From contig LSRX01000503.1 of assembly GCA_001939145.1 (NCBI GenBank), positions 234,935 through 298,934 of the forward strand: a stretch of 64,000 nt of DNA, in the 5' to 3' direction. A program made the position numbers and the translations under genes. The first letter of the stretch is position 1, and every line of letters starts with the position of its first letter. Shown piece after piece: positions 36,606 to 44,738 of this stretch. The notes under the pieces were generated by a model. That model saw only the letters and a program-made list of their open reading frames with translations. It was not told the DNA's origin and searched no databases. This stretch comes from Symbiodinium microadriaticum (lineage: Eukaryota; Sar; Dinophyceae; Suessiales; Symbiodiniaceae).

Positions 36606-38668
36606 AAGAAAGAAAAAACGAGAGAACGGTGTCTTCTCCCATCTTCTCCCCGCTTGATCCCTCGAACAGTCTGTCTTTCACCCCACCACACTGCCAAGGG
36701 CTTTCTATTCCCGGTACCTTGACAGAAACTCCTTCAACATGACTGCAACGATCTGCACTCTGGCCGTCTCTCTGGCTTTGTGTTGACTCTCAGCATCTGT
36801 ACCTGGTGTCACCATCCTCGAGAATCTGCCAGTTCACGCTCATGCGGCCGTTGTTCTGGTTGAAGCGATTGAATCTGATCATTCCGTAAAGGGTCTCGTC
36901 ATTCAGCGTGCCCACCGACATGCGAATTTCCTCCCGACGCTGGGCCAAAGTCAGGCCATCCAGAGCTTGGCCGTACTTCTGCAGGCCGAAGGTGATGGAG
37001 ATACCAGCGGCCATACAAGCCGCCGCATCCTGAGCTGCTGAGCTGTGTCCGTGCGGCCATGGCACTGCAATTTCGCAGGAATGTGCGGCCTCGTGCAGAA
37101 GCAGCTGAGGCAGGCGCGTAGCCGGGATTCTTACCAAATTGCTGGATGAACACGGCTTTCATCTGCGCGCTGCTTCCGAAGATGGGGTCGGAAAAGCCCA
37201 TTTCGTGGTGCCACTGACCTCCCCCGATATTGTACAAGGCCTGGTCCTGTCCAAGAGCCACAGAGCCATTTGCCCAGTAGGTCCTCAAGACTGCGACCGC
37301 ATGACCGCATCTATGCTTGTCACGAGAGGCGCAGCTGTGGTCACTCCGACAGACTTCAACCAAGCGTCTCATAACCGTTCCATGCAGTGCCTGGATAGTT
37401 CGGCCCTCCGAAGTACATTCGGTAGCCGAACTTCTGATTCATCATGGCCATCAAGCCACTTCGTGCTGCGGCCAGCCAGTTGACGACCTTAGGTGGGCGA
37501 CATTGGCTGCGAAGAATTCTCAGGGCCTCTCCCAAGCTGTCCAAGTGACCATGTCAGGATCCCCTCCTTGAGAGCGAACATCCTGAGCATCGAAGACTAT
37601 GAACGAAGAAAGTTTGAGACTCTGCGTTGCTGAGCACAGCCGTGCAACGCTGGGCCTGAATGATCCCCTCCACGAACTCGACCAAAGCAGGAGAAATTCC
37701 AGGTCCCCGTGTGTCAAAACCTGGCTCTACAACCAGGGCCTCGGACACCTCATAGAAGCTTGGCATGTCTGCAACGTTGTACTTGTAGCCCATGTTGTCG
37801 AACTCCGATTGTGTTCCACATCGGCAGTTGCCGTTCTGGATGCCACAGGTTGTTGTCTTGTTGGCCCACCTCTGGCACCAAGCCAATGTGGGCCCAATGA
37901 TCTGCATGGAGCTTTCAAGGCTCCACTCCATTGCAGCTACGGCAGAGATGCGGGGAAAGCCCCAGTCGTAGTTGCGGATCACGACAACGGTTTTCAGCTC
38001 CAAGAGCGCAGCCTGCACAGGCTGCACTCGGTAACCGAAAGCGCACTTGGCGAGACTCGGCGTCTAGAATCTGCCTGGCGGATCGGGCCCCTGGAGTACC
38101 AAGGAAACGGCAAGTGCAGGCCTCGGCGCGTCGCGACGAAGCAGTAGCTCTATGCCGCGCAAACAAGGCCAGGACCGAAAGCGTGCGGTGTCGCTGCCGT
38201 CCAGGACATGGGGTTCCCACCTTCAGGACCACGTGGAGCGAATCAGCTGCCTACAAGGTACCAGGCGACCCCACACCGGTTCCTGCCTGAGCAGTGCAGG
38301 TTCGGGATGCCGTAGGCCTCTGCGGCGGTTTTGACGTCGTCGTTGTAACTCGAGGTTCCCACGACGATTGCATCCACGCCCTGTGCTTCAGCCTGGTTTA
38401 CACATGCAGTGACCTTGGTTGAGGCATCTGCCGTCGAAAGGTCCTCCTCGCAGAGCGACACGTCCAATGTATGCTTCTCGGTTCCCCCTGCTATGGTAAA
38501 GCCCTGGATGTTCACATAGGGAACGAAGAAGTCGTAGAAACCTTCCTTCCAACCTGCGTTTGCCTGAAAAGAGTTATGAAGCATCATCACCTTCACAGTG
38601 GCAGACTCCACCATACCAATGACGACAGAAAGGAGAAGCCACATTTTGTGGCCTCCACGTATCGTCAT
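31543..38668 (-). CDS. Multi-domain receptor-like membrane protein (ligand-binding, Cys-rich, multi-TM, TIR-like), multi-exon gene
   Basis: Consecutive minus-strand exons give one coherent architecture. First come a signal peptide and a type I periplasmic-binding-protein-like domain (38668-36790). A Cys-rich GCC2/GCC3-like block follows (36393-35593), then several membrane segments (about 35396-33820), a TIR-like domain (about 33800-33330) and a conserved-looking tail (about 33260-31560). It would sit in the plasma membrane with ligand and Cys-rich domains outside and TIR-like domain inside. The start at 38668 (or the Met at 38644, nearest the hydrophobic core) is chosen because the signal peptide begins there. 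Exon borders are mostly unresolved. At least one intron may use a GC donor (after LHCSG near 38290), which dinoflagellates allow. A pyrimidine tract lies in the intron at 36565-36625. Ligand and signalling partner are unknown. That these exons form one gene is inference from order and strand. Confidence 0.6.
33330..33800 (-). other. TIR-like domain exons of the receptor-like gene
   Basis: Three consecutive minus-strand pieces. Around 33800-33740 is YGIFLSHHKLGAAVLSRWWK. Around 33658-33556 is KVFLDSDDVNKLDAIIDVTA followed by WDSQNVVVLMTQ. Around 33415-33330 is RMWCAAEIASAWAANTNIA. This order, F-I/L-S-H-H-K, then V-F-L-D-S-D-D, then VVVLMT, then WCxxEI, follows boxes 1, 2 and 3 and the WCxxE turn of TIR-fold domains. 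TIR domains signal by protein contact or cleave NAD+; the catalytic Glu could be the E of WCAAEI, by analogy only. It directly follows the last membrane segment, so it would be cytosolic. Confidence 0.5.
33820..35396 (-). other. Multi-pass membrane exons of the receptor-like gene
   Basis: Hydrophobic stretches in order: WPLFVALIAAVVLVLVLYKF, TVTIGAGLAIATVQTLSAFS, LRGFLSFLTFDIGILRPGCW, YPMGAGAVMLVFAIAKYVL and GLIVSAVFIAAASV (35396-34900). Next, in other frames, come FQCVGNPDGTSSLAAFRDVI (about 34810) and PFFGGVVTFMGLVIWAA (about 34650). Then FARFSPTAYYFAFVLNMRNL (about 34470), EFAELQFIFLTITVSVYTVL (about 34290) and FIQIILMIGTVLAFIGLVFL (about 33910) follow. The frame changes mark introns. The number of membrane passes is about eight or nine by eye. 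The pattern of a short luminal loop with FDIxxxxPxC recurs in Cys-rich-stalk membrane proteins of protists. Confidence 0.55.
35593..36393 (-). other. Cys-rich GCC2/GCC3 (ephrin-receptor-like) repeat exon of the receptor-like gene
   Basis: About 260 codons with regularly spaced Cys pairs of the form CxxCPxGxF/Y: CILCPEGRFRDSMS, CQQCPEGVGTLPGVTG, CSSCPAGRYQNGESDRG, CNQCPLGTARAGTSTGG, CSLCDSETYADE, CKPCPARSSQ, CLCDVGSYKD, CVCPAGTFWH, CKECGTGLNCKG. This is the growth-factor-receptor/ephrin-like Cys-rich fold typical of extracellular stalks. It is flanked upstream by the ligand-binding exons and downstream by membrane segments. A last piece, CPGDLPLGH, may continue into the next exon, as ECSSSVRCPGD recalls the module that precedes the membrane in such proteins. 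Confidence 0.7.
36565..36625. repeat. (GA)n tract, polypyrimidine on the gene's sense strand
   Basis: AGAGAG repeats with short A-rich interruptions on the plus strand, and hence a CT tract on the coding (minus) strand. It lies between the ligand-binding and Cys-rich exons and is probably intronic. It gives rise to false Ser/Leu and Arg/Glu frames. Confidence 0.9.
36790..38668 (-). other. Signal peptide and periplasmic-binding-protein-like ligand domain exons
   Basis: Exon 1 (38668 to about 38290) reads MWLLLSVVIGMVESATVKVM then LHNSFQANAGWKEGFYDFFV and QAEAQGVDAIVVGTSSYNDD. The next (about 38010-37600) reads TVVVIRNYDWGFPRISAVAA and YNVADMPSFYEVSEALVVEP. Then 37540-37370 reads MMNQKFGYRMYFGGPNYPGT. 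Then about 37290-37160 reads VALGQDQALYNIGGGQWHHE followed by MGFSDPIFGSSAQMKAVFIQ. The last (about 37030-36800) reads ACMAAGISITFGLQKYGQAL and GTLNDETLYGMIRFNRFNQN. The final REEIR...LYGMIRFN..NQNN box is typical of Leu/Ile/Val-type binding domains (Peripla_BP_6-like). Such a domain fits amino-acid or small-molecule sensing. Confidence 0.6.
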
Positions 38669-38699
38669 GGCACGGATGCACAGGCTCTCTTACGGGACC

Positions 38700-41130
38700 T
38701 GTTTGCGGAGCCAGATCTTGCGACACGCCTGAGCATGCTCAACTTGCTAGAGAGCTTCCTGCCTCGCTCTCTGACAACGGGAGTGGCAGAAATGCGAAAG
38801 GCATCAAGCGCCCAAGATTTTGGTGCCAGCACTCAAAAGTGCTCCCGTCGCAAAGCGCTAACTCAGAGTGTCAGTTCTCGAATCGATCGAGGTATCGCGG
38901 GCGGAACCTTACAGGGCGGACGCAACCGGCGCCCCGCACGCTCTCCGAGAATCTGACAAAATCGAGACCGCTGCCAACGCCAGGTGATGGACAAACGCCG
39001 CTCCGAAACCGCCGGAACCTCCGTAGGGGGTGAGGCCAAGGCATGCCAAGGCCGAGGGCCCCACGCACCGACTGCGCTTTTTTTGGTGCGCTTGGCCTGG
39101 CCTGATGGCCCCAGTCGTAGCGAGCCGGGCCCTGGAAGCACATGGCCAGGCCCGTGCACTCCGCCACCGGACCCGCCTGGCCACAAGGAGCAACGCTCGC
39201 TGAGCAGCTCGCTTTCAGCTTGCTTTCAGCCTTTTGATCTGGTTCCTTCATGTGCTGCAGGACCAGGCCATCCCCTGCTCCTCTCAGAGCGACTCTGGGA
39301 AGAACTCCCTCCTTCCTCCCATTCCGGGCCTCCAGCTCGTAGGACCACCGCCAAAACCGGCTCCTGTGGATTTCGACAGCTTGGTGCCGAAAAGCCGCAG
39401 GAGAAGCTGGCTGCCTCGAACATCTCTTTGCTGTCGATGTGCAGCTTCAAGCCCTCAAGGCCAAAAAGGCTGGGGAACCACACTTCACTCCGACGAGCAG
39501 GCCTGCCCGGGCCAGTATTGCCGGACCATGACTTGGACTAAGGCCCTGTCGGCCTGTAGCAAGACAATTTCAAAAGTCCCTCTTCTCCGGTCACACGAGC
39601 TCTTGGCACGAGCCGATCGCACTTTCAGCCTCCAGGCCAAAGCTCACCTCCGCTGCCCGCATGAGACGGTCGCAGGCGGGATAAACGTCTGGGCCAGGAA
39701 GCCTCCTTGGTCAGTCAGCAAACTCTTCGCAAGACAGCTTGCCTTTGTCTTCCATAACAGAGCGTCCTCAGCCGGCCCCGACCACCGCGCAAGCTAGTGA
39801 AGGAGAACTGCATTTCCAGCTTCCGCTGGTTCTGAACCAGGCATGCATCAAGCTCAGACCTGTTGCGACATTTGCGACTGCAAGCCAACAAGTTCATGCA
39901 CCCACACATCACCCACGTGTTCAATCTTTGCCTCGCATCTTCTGCAAGGCCCGCCGGAAGCTTCAGCAAGCGGAAGCCAGCGGGCCAAGTCAGAGCCTGC
40001 GTACCTGAATCATGTCACCACAGGGGCACGGAGCCCAAAATTCGCGAGGGTCTGCGCCTGTACTTCGCAGGCAGAAGGCAAGGGAAAGTACGGCCGCCGC
40101 AAACCGTGCGGGCCGCATGAGAGGAAGGCCGGCATTGAGTTGTCATGACCGCTGCAGACCGACTACCCATTGCCGGGCTGGCAGTCTGCACTGCTGCAAC
40201 TTTTCTATATGCACTTTACTCATTATGCAGATGATGTTCCGCACCAGTCTGTTCCGACCCGGATCGAGGTTAAGAACTGTCCGAGACTGTTGCAGATCGG
40301 ACTGTATGGTGTCCCCTCGCAGTTGTTTCAGATCTGTCCTAGTCCGACAACATCCCACCTATCTTTGATGTCACCACCAGCCCTCTCGGCAGCTTGCGGA
40401 AAACGTCTGCCTGGGCGAATGGGCCGCCCCAAGCGTTTTTATTGCCTTTGAAAGAAACTACTTCCGCGCAGAAGGCCAAGAGCAACCACAGATTACAGCG
40501 CTGCCAAGTCCTCTGACAGAACTCACCCCCTGCATAGCATTGCAACTCAACGTTGCCCACATCCTCACTGCTTCCAATTAAAGGATCATCACTGCTTCCA
40601 ATTAAAGGATGATCTCAAGGCAAGATACAGCGATTAAGTACTGCCAAGTAATGCTTCCACTCATGGGAATACAAGCGATGATGACAAAATAGACTTGCCA
40701 ACTGTTGACTAGTCTATCTCTTGACCAGGCAATATCGCAACAAGGCTCAACCAGATGCTACAATCAAATATCTTCTGCACACACACACACACACTCTCTA
40801 CTATAGATAATTCACGATGTCAGTGCAAGATATTACTGTAAGACACGACCGTGACAGAGGATCATACAGCGGCAAACGGCGCGGGAGTCTAACCCGCTTC
40901 GCTTCCGGCGATGCTTCGATTAAAGCTTGATTAGCGATGCCATCATATGCCATCCACAGAAAACTGCGTGCTTTCAGAGTCACAAACCCCTCTAGTAGCT
41001 TTTCACAGTGACAGAAAAATATATGCTTGGCAGATTGCCGCCATGCAGCCTCTTCGCTACAGCTATCCTACGGAGCTCTTTCGCCTCGTTTGTGTCCTTC
41101 AAAGACCACGACCCCTCTCACTTTGCACAG
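38700..41130. other. Mostly non-coding; a few minus-strand exon-like bits
   Basis: Possible exon pieces on the minus strand: about 40450-40350 (WGGPFAQADVFRKLPRGLVV), about 39940-39790 (LNTWVMCGCMNLLACSRKCR) and about 39475-39380 (FGLEGLKLHIDSKEMFEAAS). These might belong to the chorein-like gene to the right if the retroelement sits in one of its introns. No family is recognised. A (CA)n run is at 40777-40794. Confidence 0.3.
40565..40612 (+). repeat. 24-bp tandem duplication
   Basis: Two adjacent copies of a 24-base unit beginning TCACTGCTTCCAATTAAAGG, differing at one base near the end (...ATCA versus ...ATGA). A simple recent duplication in non-coding sequence. Confidence 0.9.
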
Positions 41131-41140
41131 CATGCCGTTG

Positions 41141-41345
41141 TCAAACCGTCTCCCGACATCTGGCTTTCAATTCAAGCACTCCGCGGACTTGACATCCGGA
41201 GCTGTCTTCGAACAATCCTTGTCTCAACAGGCCGACATCGGTAGCGATCTTCCTATCTTTCGGGAGGCTCTCCGAGTTCATGGAGTCACAGCCGGTGCGA
41301 GCATCCGTGACCAGCACGGGCATCCAGAGCATTCTCCACTCGAAC
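41141..41345 (-). pseudogene. Ty1/copia-type RNase H fragment
   Basis: The minus-strand reading VLVTDARTGCDSMNSESLPK followed by DRKIATDVGLLRQGLFED and CQVRG matches the copia RNase H core: (V/L)TDA with the first Asp, a downstream D(R/K)xxxxD helix and LLRQxL, then the point where VRWVP would follow. Here VRG and a stop-rich reading replace it, so the copy is broken. It lies just downstream (3' in the retroelement's sense) of the YR element, outside its repeats, and belongs to a different family. Confidence 0.5.
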
Positions 41346-41537
41346 GACGGCTCGCAGCTAGTTTGACGCCATGCTCGATGCATAAGTGCCGGTGTGTCGT
41401 CTTTTGCATTGGATCACGTGCGCTCGTGTGCCACCTGCACGGTGCAAAACACAATCACCAGCGTGGATGTACGTTGTGGGATATCATACCCTTTCATACA
41501 TATCGAAGATGCATCTGTATATCAGTGAATGAATGCA

Positions 41538-41834
41538 TGTGTGTATATATATATATACACATGTATGTGTATGTATGTATGTATGCATGCATGCATGCAT
41601 GCATGCATGTATGTCTGTATGTCCGTATGTCCGTATGTCCGTATGTCCGTATGTATGTATGTATGTATGAATGTATGTATGTATGTATGTATGTATGTAT
41701 GTATGTTTGTATGTTTGTATGTTTGTATGTTTGTATGTATGTATGTATGTATGTATGTATGTATGTATGTATGTATGTATATATGTATATATGTATATAT
41801 GTATATATGTATATATGTATGTATGTATGTATGT
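41538..41834. repeat. (TATG)n microsatellite flanking the retroelement
   Basis: TATG/CATG/TCCG/TTTG tetranucleotide variants and TATATATG units run up to the B2 repeat of the YR element. It generates false Tyr/Val/Cys and His/Thr/Tyr open frames in both strands, which I do not annotate. Confidence 0.95.
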
Positions 41835-41876
41835 GTTCACCCAGCACTAGTCCGGTACACGAAGCGCAGTCGGACA
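41835..41876 (-). repeat. Split direct repeat B2 (outer 3' end)
   Basis: The second copy of the 42-bp B repeat, identical to B1. It lies between the (TATG)n flank and A2, from which it is separated by three bases including one N. Confidence 0.9.
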
Positions 41877-41879
41877 ATN

Positions 41880-42187
41880 TCAAAATGAGCACCGGACGGG
41901 CAGAGCGTGAAGTAGACGAAGTCCGGGATGTCCCAGAGCTTCGTCTGCGGTGTCGCCGTCGCCGACCTGGTCGGGCAACGGGCAAGCACCAAAAGACAGA
42001 GACAGGGCATGTAGCGCCGTGCCTCGGGGCATGAAGACAAAAAGCTGCGGGCCAGAACAGCCTAAAGAAACTTCCAGCTTCGGTACCGGTTCCAGAACGG
42101 AACCGGAACCGTCTGAGCCCGCAGCTGCGGTGTCAGACGCGGTTCCGTTGCGAGCTGGCCAAACAAACCCGATCAAAGCTCGGAATC
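41880..42187 (-). repeat. Split direct repeat A2 (3' end of the element)
   Basis: The second copy of the 308-bp A repeat. Unlike an LTR, it is bracketed on both sides by copies of a further 42-bp repeat (B1 and B2). One ambiguous base (N, 41879) lies just outside it, between A2 and B2. Confidence 0.9.
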
Positions 42188-42229
42188 GTTCACCCAGCAC
42201 TAGTCCGGTACACGAAGCGCAGTCGGACA
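42188..42229 (-). repeat. Split direct repeat B1
   Basis: A 42-bp sequence beginning (plus strand) GTTCACCCAGCACTAGTCCG, immediately next to A2 on the ORF side. It is identical to B2. Confidence 0.9.
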
Positions 42230-42404
42230 GAAGTACTTTTTGTCCGATGGCAGAAATCGGTCTGATCGCAGTCCGGTCGCAGCCGCAGCGAGGCGGACCG
42301 GACCGGAACAGACCGGAACCGGATATCTCCGAAATGGCCCGGGATTCCAAAGATAGTTCGAGCCACAGCTTGACCACAGCCGTGGGACGGGCCAATGAGA
42401 GAAA

Positions 42405-44228
42405 TCAAGGTGGGAGACTCGAACCGGACGCCAGAAGCCCATCAAAAGGCGAGGGGTCCGGAAACAAGCGAAGCTGAGGCCAGTCACAGAACGAGAGCCA
42501 GTCAATGTGAACTTCTTCCTGCTGACGGAAACCCAGCTTAGCGGGATCGGTAGCCCGGCTCAGCGCATCCGCCACATCATTGACCAGGCCAGGCACGTGG
42601 TCAATGTGAACGGAAACACGACAACGCTGTTGCAACAGGAAAAATGACCGTAGGACAGAGCATAAACCTGAAGCCATAGAGAGTCCCTTCCAGCTGCTGG
42701 ACTCGGCGGCAGCGTTGTCGCATCGGAAGATGCAGTGCACCGGGCGGTGACCAGGGCCCAAAAGCATGTGCAGGAGGTGTACCAGGGCGCACTGAGCCAG
42801 GAGTTCCCATGATGAGATAAAACTCTGAGCAGAAGCCTGTGAGGGCAGCCACGGAAACAGACCTTGGAGTTCAGCCAAGGAGAAGGTGTTCCGGAAAAAG
42901 AGCTGGGAGCCATTCGGGAGTCTGACGAAGCCGCCCAAGCCCGCAGTAGTGGGCGTAGCGCATGCGTCAGCGAAAGCATGACACTCAATGCGCGGAGGGC
43001 GGAAAAGAGAGCGGCAAGCGGTGCCGGAAGCGGCCAAGTCAAGCCACATGCGCAGTACGAGGCAGGACTCCTCAGAGAGGACGCAAATCCCCGTGTGCGG
43101 GGCAGCGGATTGGATCCAGATGCGTCTAGAGTCAGCAGGGACAGAGGGGAGATCAGAGAGAGTGGAGACGTAGTTTTGGCCAATGCGCAAAACACGTGAG
43201 CCCGGAGGGAGGGCCGCCAGTCCAACCGGATGCAAGAGCCGAAGGTCCTCTGAGAGTTTGGAACGGAAATCAGTCCAGCGCTGCGGATCCAGGGCCGTCA
43301 TGGTGGGCAAAAAAGAGTGCTGATCCCGATACAGAGGGGCAAGGGAAGGGCGGAAAGTCCTGAATAAAGAAGAGAGCCACAGGAGCTTTCCAGTGACACG
43401 TTCCAGAAGGTGAGTGGAACACCGACGGGAAGCCAGGCACAGACGGAGGAGGTCGCAAAGCCTCCGGAAATTCTGTGGATCCAGGCGAACAGTGAAAATG
43501 GAAAGATCGATATCCCAGCCGATCCAGACGACCCTCTGTGAGAGGGCACATTTGTGCCAGGAAAGAGGGACCTTGATGAGCAGCAGCAAAACCACGACGT
43601 GTGATGCCCAAACGGGAGCAGAAGCAGAGTCGAGGAGGCAGAGAAGGTCGTCGACATAAATCTTAGCAGAGTGGCGGACACGGAGAAGACGGTGAATCAA
43701 CCTCACAAGCAAGCCAGCGGCGCGTGCCCAGTAGAAGCTGGAAACACGAGCGCCGAAGTTGAGAATAGAACATTGATACAGGACATTTTTGTGACGGAAA
43801 CAGAGCAGTCCGCGGTCCTGTTTGCGGATCAAAATCCTGCGATGTGCCTTGGCCACGTCCAGAACCAGGGCGACCAGGCGCTCCAGGGAATCGGACAATG
43901 GCATAGATGAAAAGACATCGGTCAGGGTGGGGTTACAGGAACGGTTTGGGAGAACCGAGTGGCATGTAACACCGGAAACGGAAGAATCAACAACCAAGCG
44001 GAGGGGGCGGCCCTCAGCAAGGACTACCCCCAATTTCCCTACCGCAGAAACGGGGAATTCTCTGCGGAGTTCGTCGTCGCCACCCGGTACAACGGCAATC
44101 CAACCCTGAGCCAATTCCTCCAACAGCAATTCATCGACAATCTCGGAGTGATCGATGGCCGACTTCCAAGAGGATTCACAGTGCTGAAGGGGTATATCGG
44201 CAGTGTCGGGTGGAGCCGAAGGCGCCAT
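42405..44228 (-). CDS. Reverse transcriptase-RNase H domain of the YR retroelement
   Basis: This part of Pol (607 codons from the Met at 44228) copies element RNA into DNA. RT motifs: LVVDSSVSGV (residues 78-87), ALVLDVAKAHRR with the first catalytic Asp at about 124, and YVDD at 191-194 (codons 43658-43647), all catalytic residues present. The connection region leads into an RNase H with AFADACATP (Asp about 421), SWELLAQCALV (Glu about 475), RCDNAAAES (Asp about 504) and a terminal HVPGLVNDVADALSR (Asp about 551/554), the DIRS/Ngaro-type layout. The frame is open upstream of this Met to a TAG at 44355-44357. It shares its reading frame with the methyltransferase segment, so the original Pol was probably one polypeptide. 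No integrase follows; the frame stops at 42405, 175 bases before B1. Confidence 0.85.
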   Translation of the reverse strand: MAPSAPPDTADIPLQHCESSWKSAIDHSEIVDELLLEELAQGWIAVVPGGDDELRREFPVSAVGKLGVVLAEGRPLRLVVDSSVSGVTCHSVLPNRSCNPTLTDVFSSMPLSDSLERLVALVLDVAKAHRRILIRKQDRGLLCFRHKNVLYQCSILNFGARVSSFYWARAAGLLVRLIHRLLRVRHSAKIYVDDLLCLLDSASAPVWASHVVVLLLLIKVPLSWHKCALSQRVVWIGWDIDLSIFTVRLDPQNFRRLCDLLRLCLASRRCSTHLLERVTGKLLWLSSLFRTFRPSLAPLYRDQHSFLPTMTALDPQRWTDFRSKLSEDLRLLHPVGLAALPPGSRVLRIGQNYVSTLSDLPSVPADSRRIWIQSAAPHTGICVLSEESCLVLRMWLDLAASGTACRSLFRPPRIECHAFADACATPTTAGLGGFVRLPNGSQLFFRNTFSLAELQGLFPWLPSQASAQSFISSWELLAQCALVHLLHMLLGPGHRPVHCIFRCDNAAAESSSWKGLSMASGLCSVLRSFFLLQQRCRVSVHIDHVPGLVNDVADALSRATDPAKLGFRQQEEVHIDWLSFCDWPQLRLFPDPSPFDGLLASGSSLPP

Positions 44229-44354
44229 GACTTTGCACGCCGGGATAGGAGACGAGATTCCGAGAGGAACCCCTTCGCGCAGAAGGTCAAAGTATTCGGT
44301 GTCAGGGTCAGAGCAAGCCAGGCAGAGGCGGTGCCATAATTCAAGGCGAAACGG

Positions 44355-44738
44355 CTACCCTGGCTGGACATGCAACAATTGGGAACAGGTAGCATCGTCA
44401 GAGACCAACAAGAAACTGCGCAGATCCAAAAGGAAAGGATCAAGCTCGCAGTCAGAGAGCGGAGGGTCACGGCTGCCCGAGTTGAGAGCAGCAGCAATGC
44501 GCCCTGAAACACCGCCAGTGAGAAAGCGACGGGACCAGGACGTGCGCAGGCCTCGCAGTGGGTCAGAGAACTTGGCGGGGTCAGGGCGTGCAGTACTGCA
44601 AGTACCCGCACCATCCTCCACCCGATGCTTCAAGACCGGCCAAGGAAGGCGGTTGGGTAGGAGGGAAGTCCACGCATCCAGTTTAACCGGAGCACCGCAG
44701 GCTGTCTCGGTCGACAACCAAGGGGCAGCCAGCTGCGC
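44355..44738 (-). pseudogene. Pol linker between methyltransferase-like and RT domains, bounded by two in-frame stops
   Basis: The frame shared by the methyltransferase-like ORF and the RT is open from 44738 to 44358 (127 codons, e.g. WTSLLPNRLPWPVLKHRVED and SQLLHVQPG) but closed at both ends, by TAA at 44739-44741 and TAG at 44355-44357. Beyond the TAG the same frame continues as PFRLELWHRLCLACSDPD into RT. Coding-like sequence on both sides of each stop argues that they are nonsense mutations or recoded sites rather than true ends. Confidence 0.65.

Noticed and set aside
36493..36722. Ser/Leu- and Arg/Glu-rich frames near 36.6 kb
   Set aside because: Translation of a (GA)n tract in an intron.
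41027..42034. 335-codon plus-strand frame and the matching minus-strand His/Thr/Tyr frames
   Set aside because: Core is the (TATG)n array read through; the ends lie in retroelement repeat A2 and a copia fragment on the other strand.
42390..42450. tRNA-like T-arm string (GGTTCGAGTC on the minus strand)
   Set aside because: Flanking bases do not pair as a T-stem and no acceptor, D- or anticodon arm is present; it lies in the end of the RNase H ORF.
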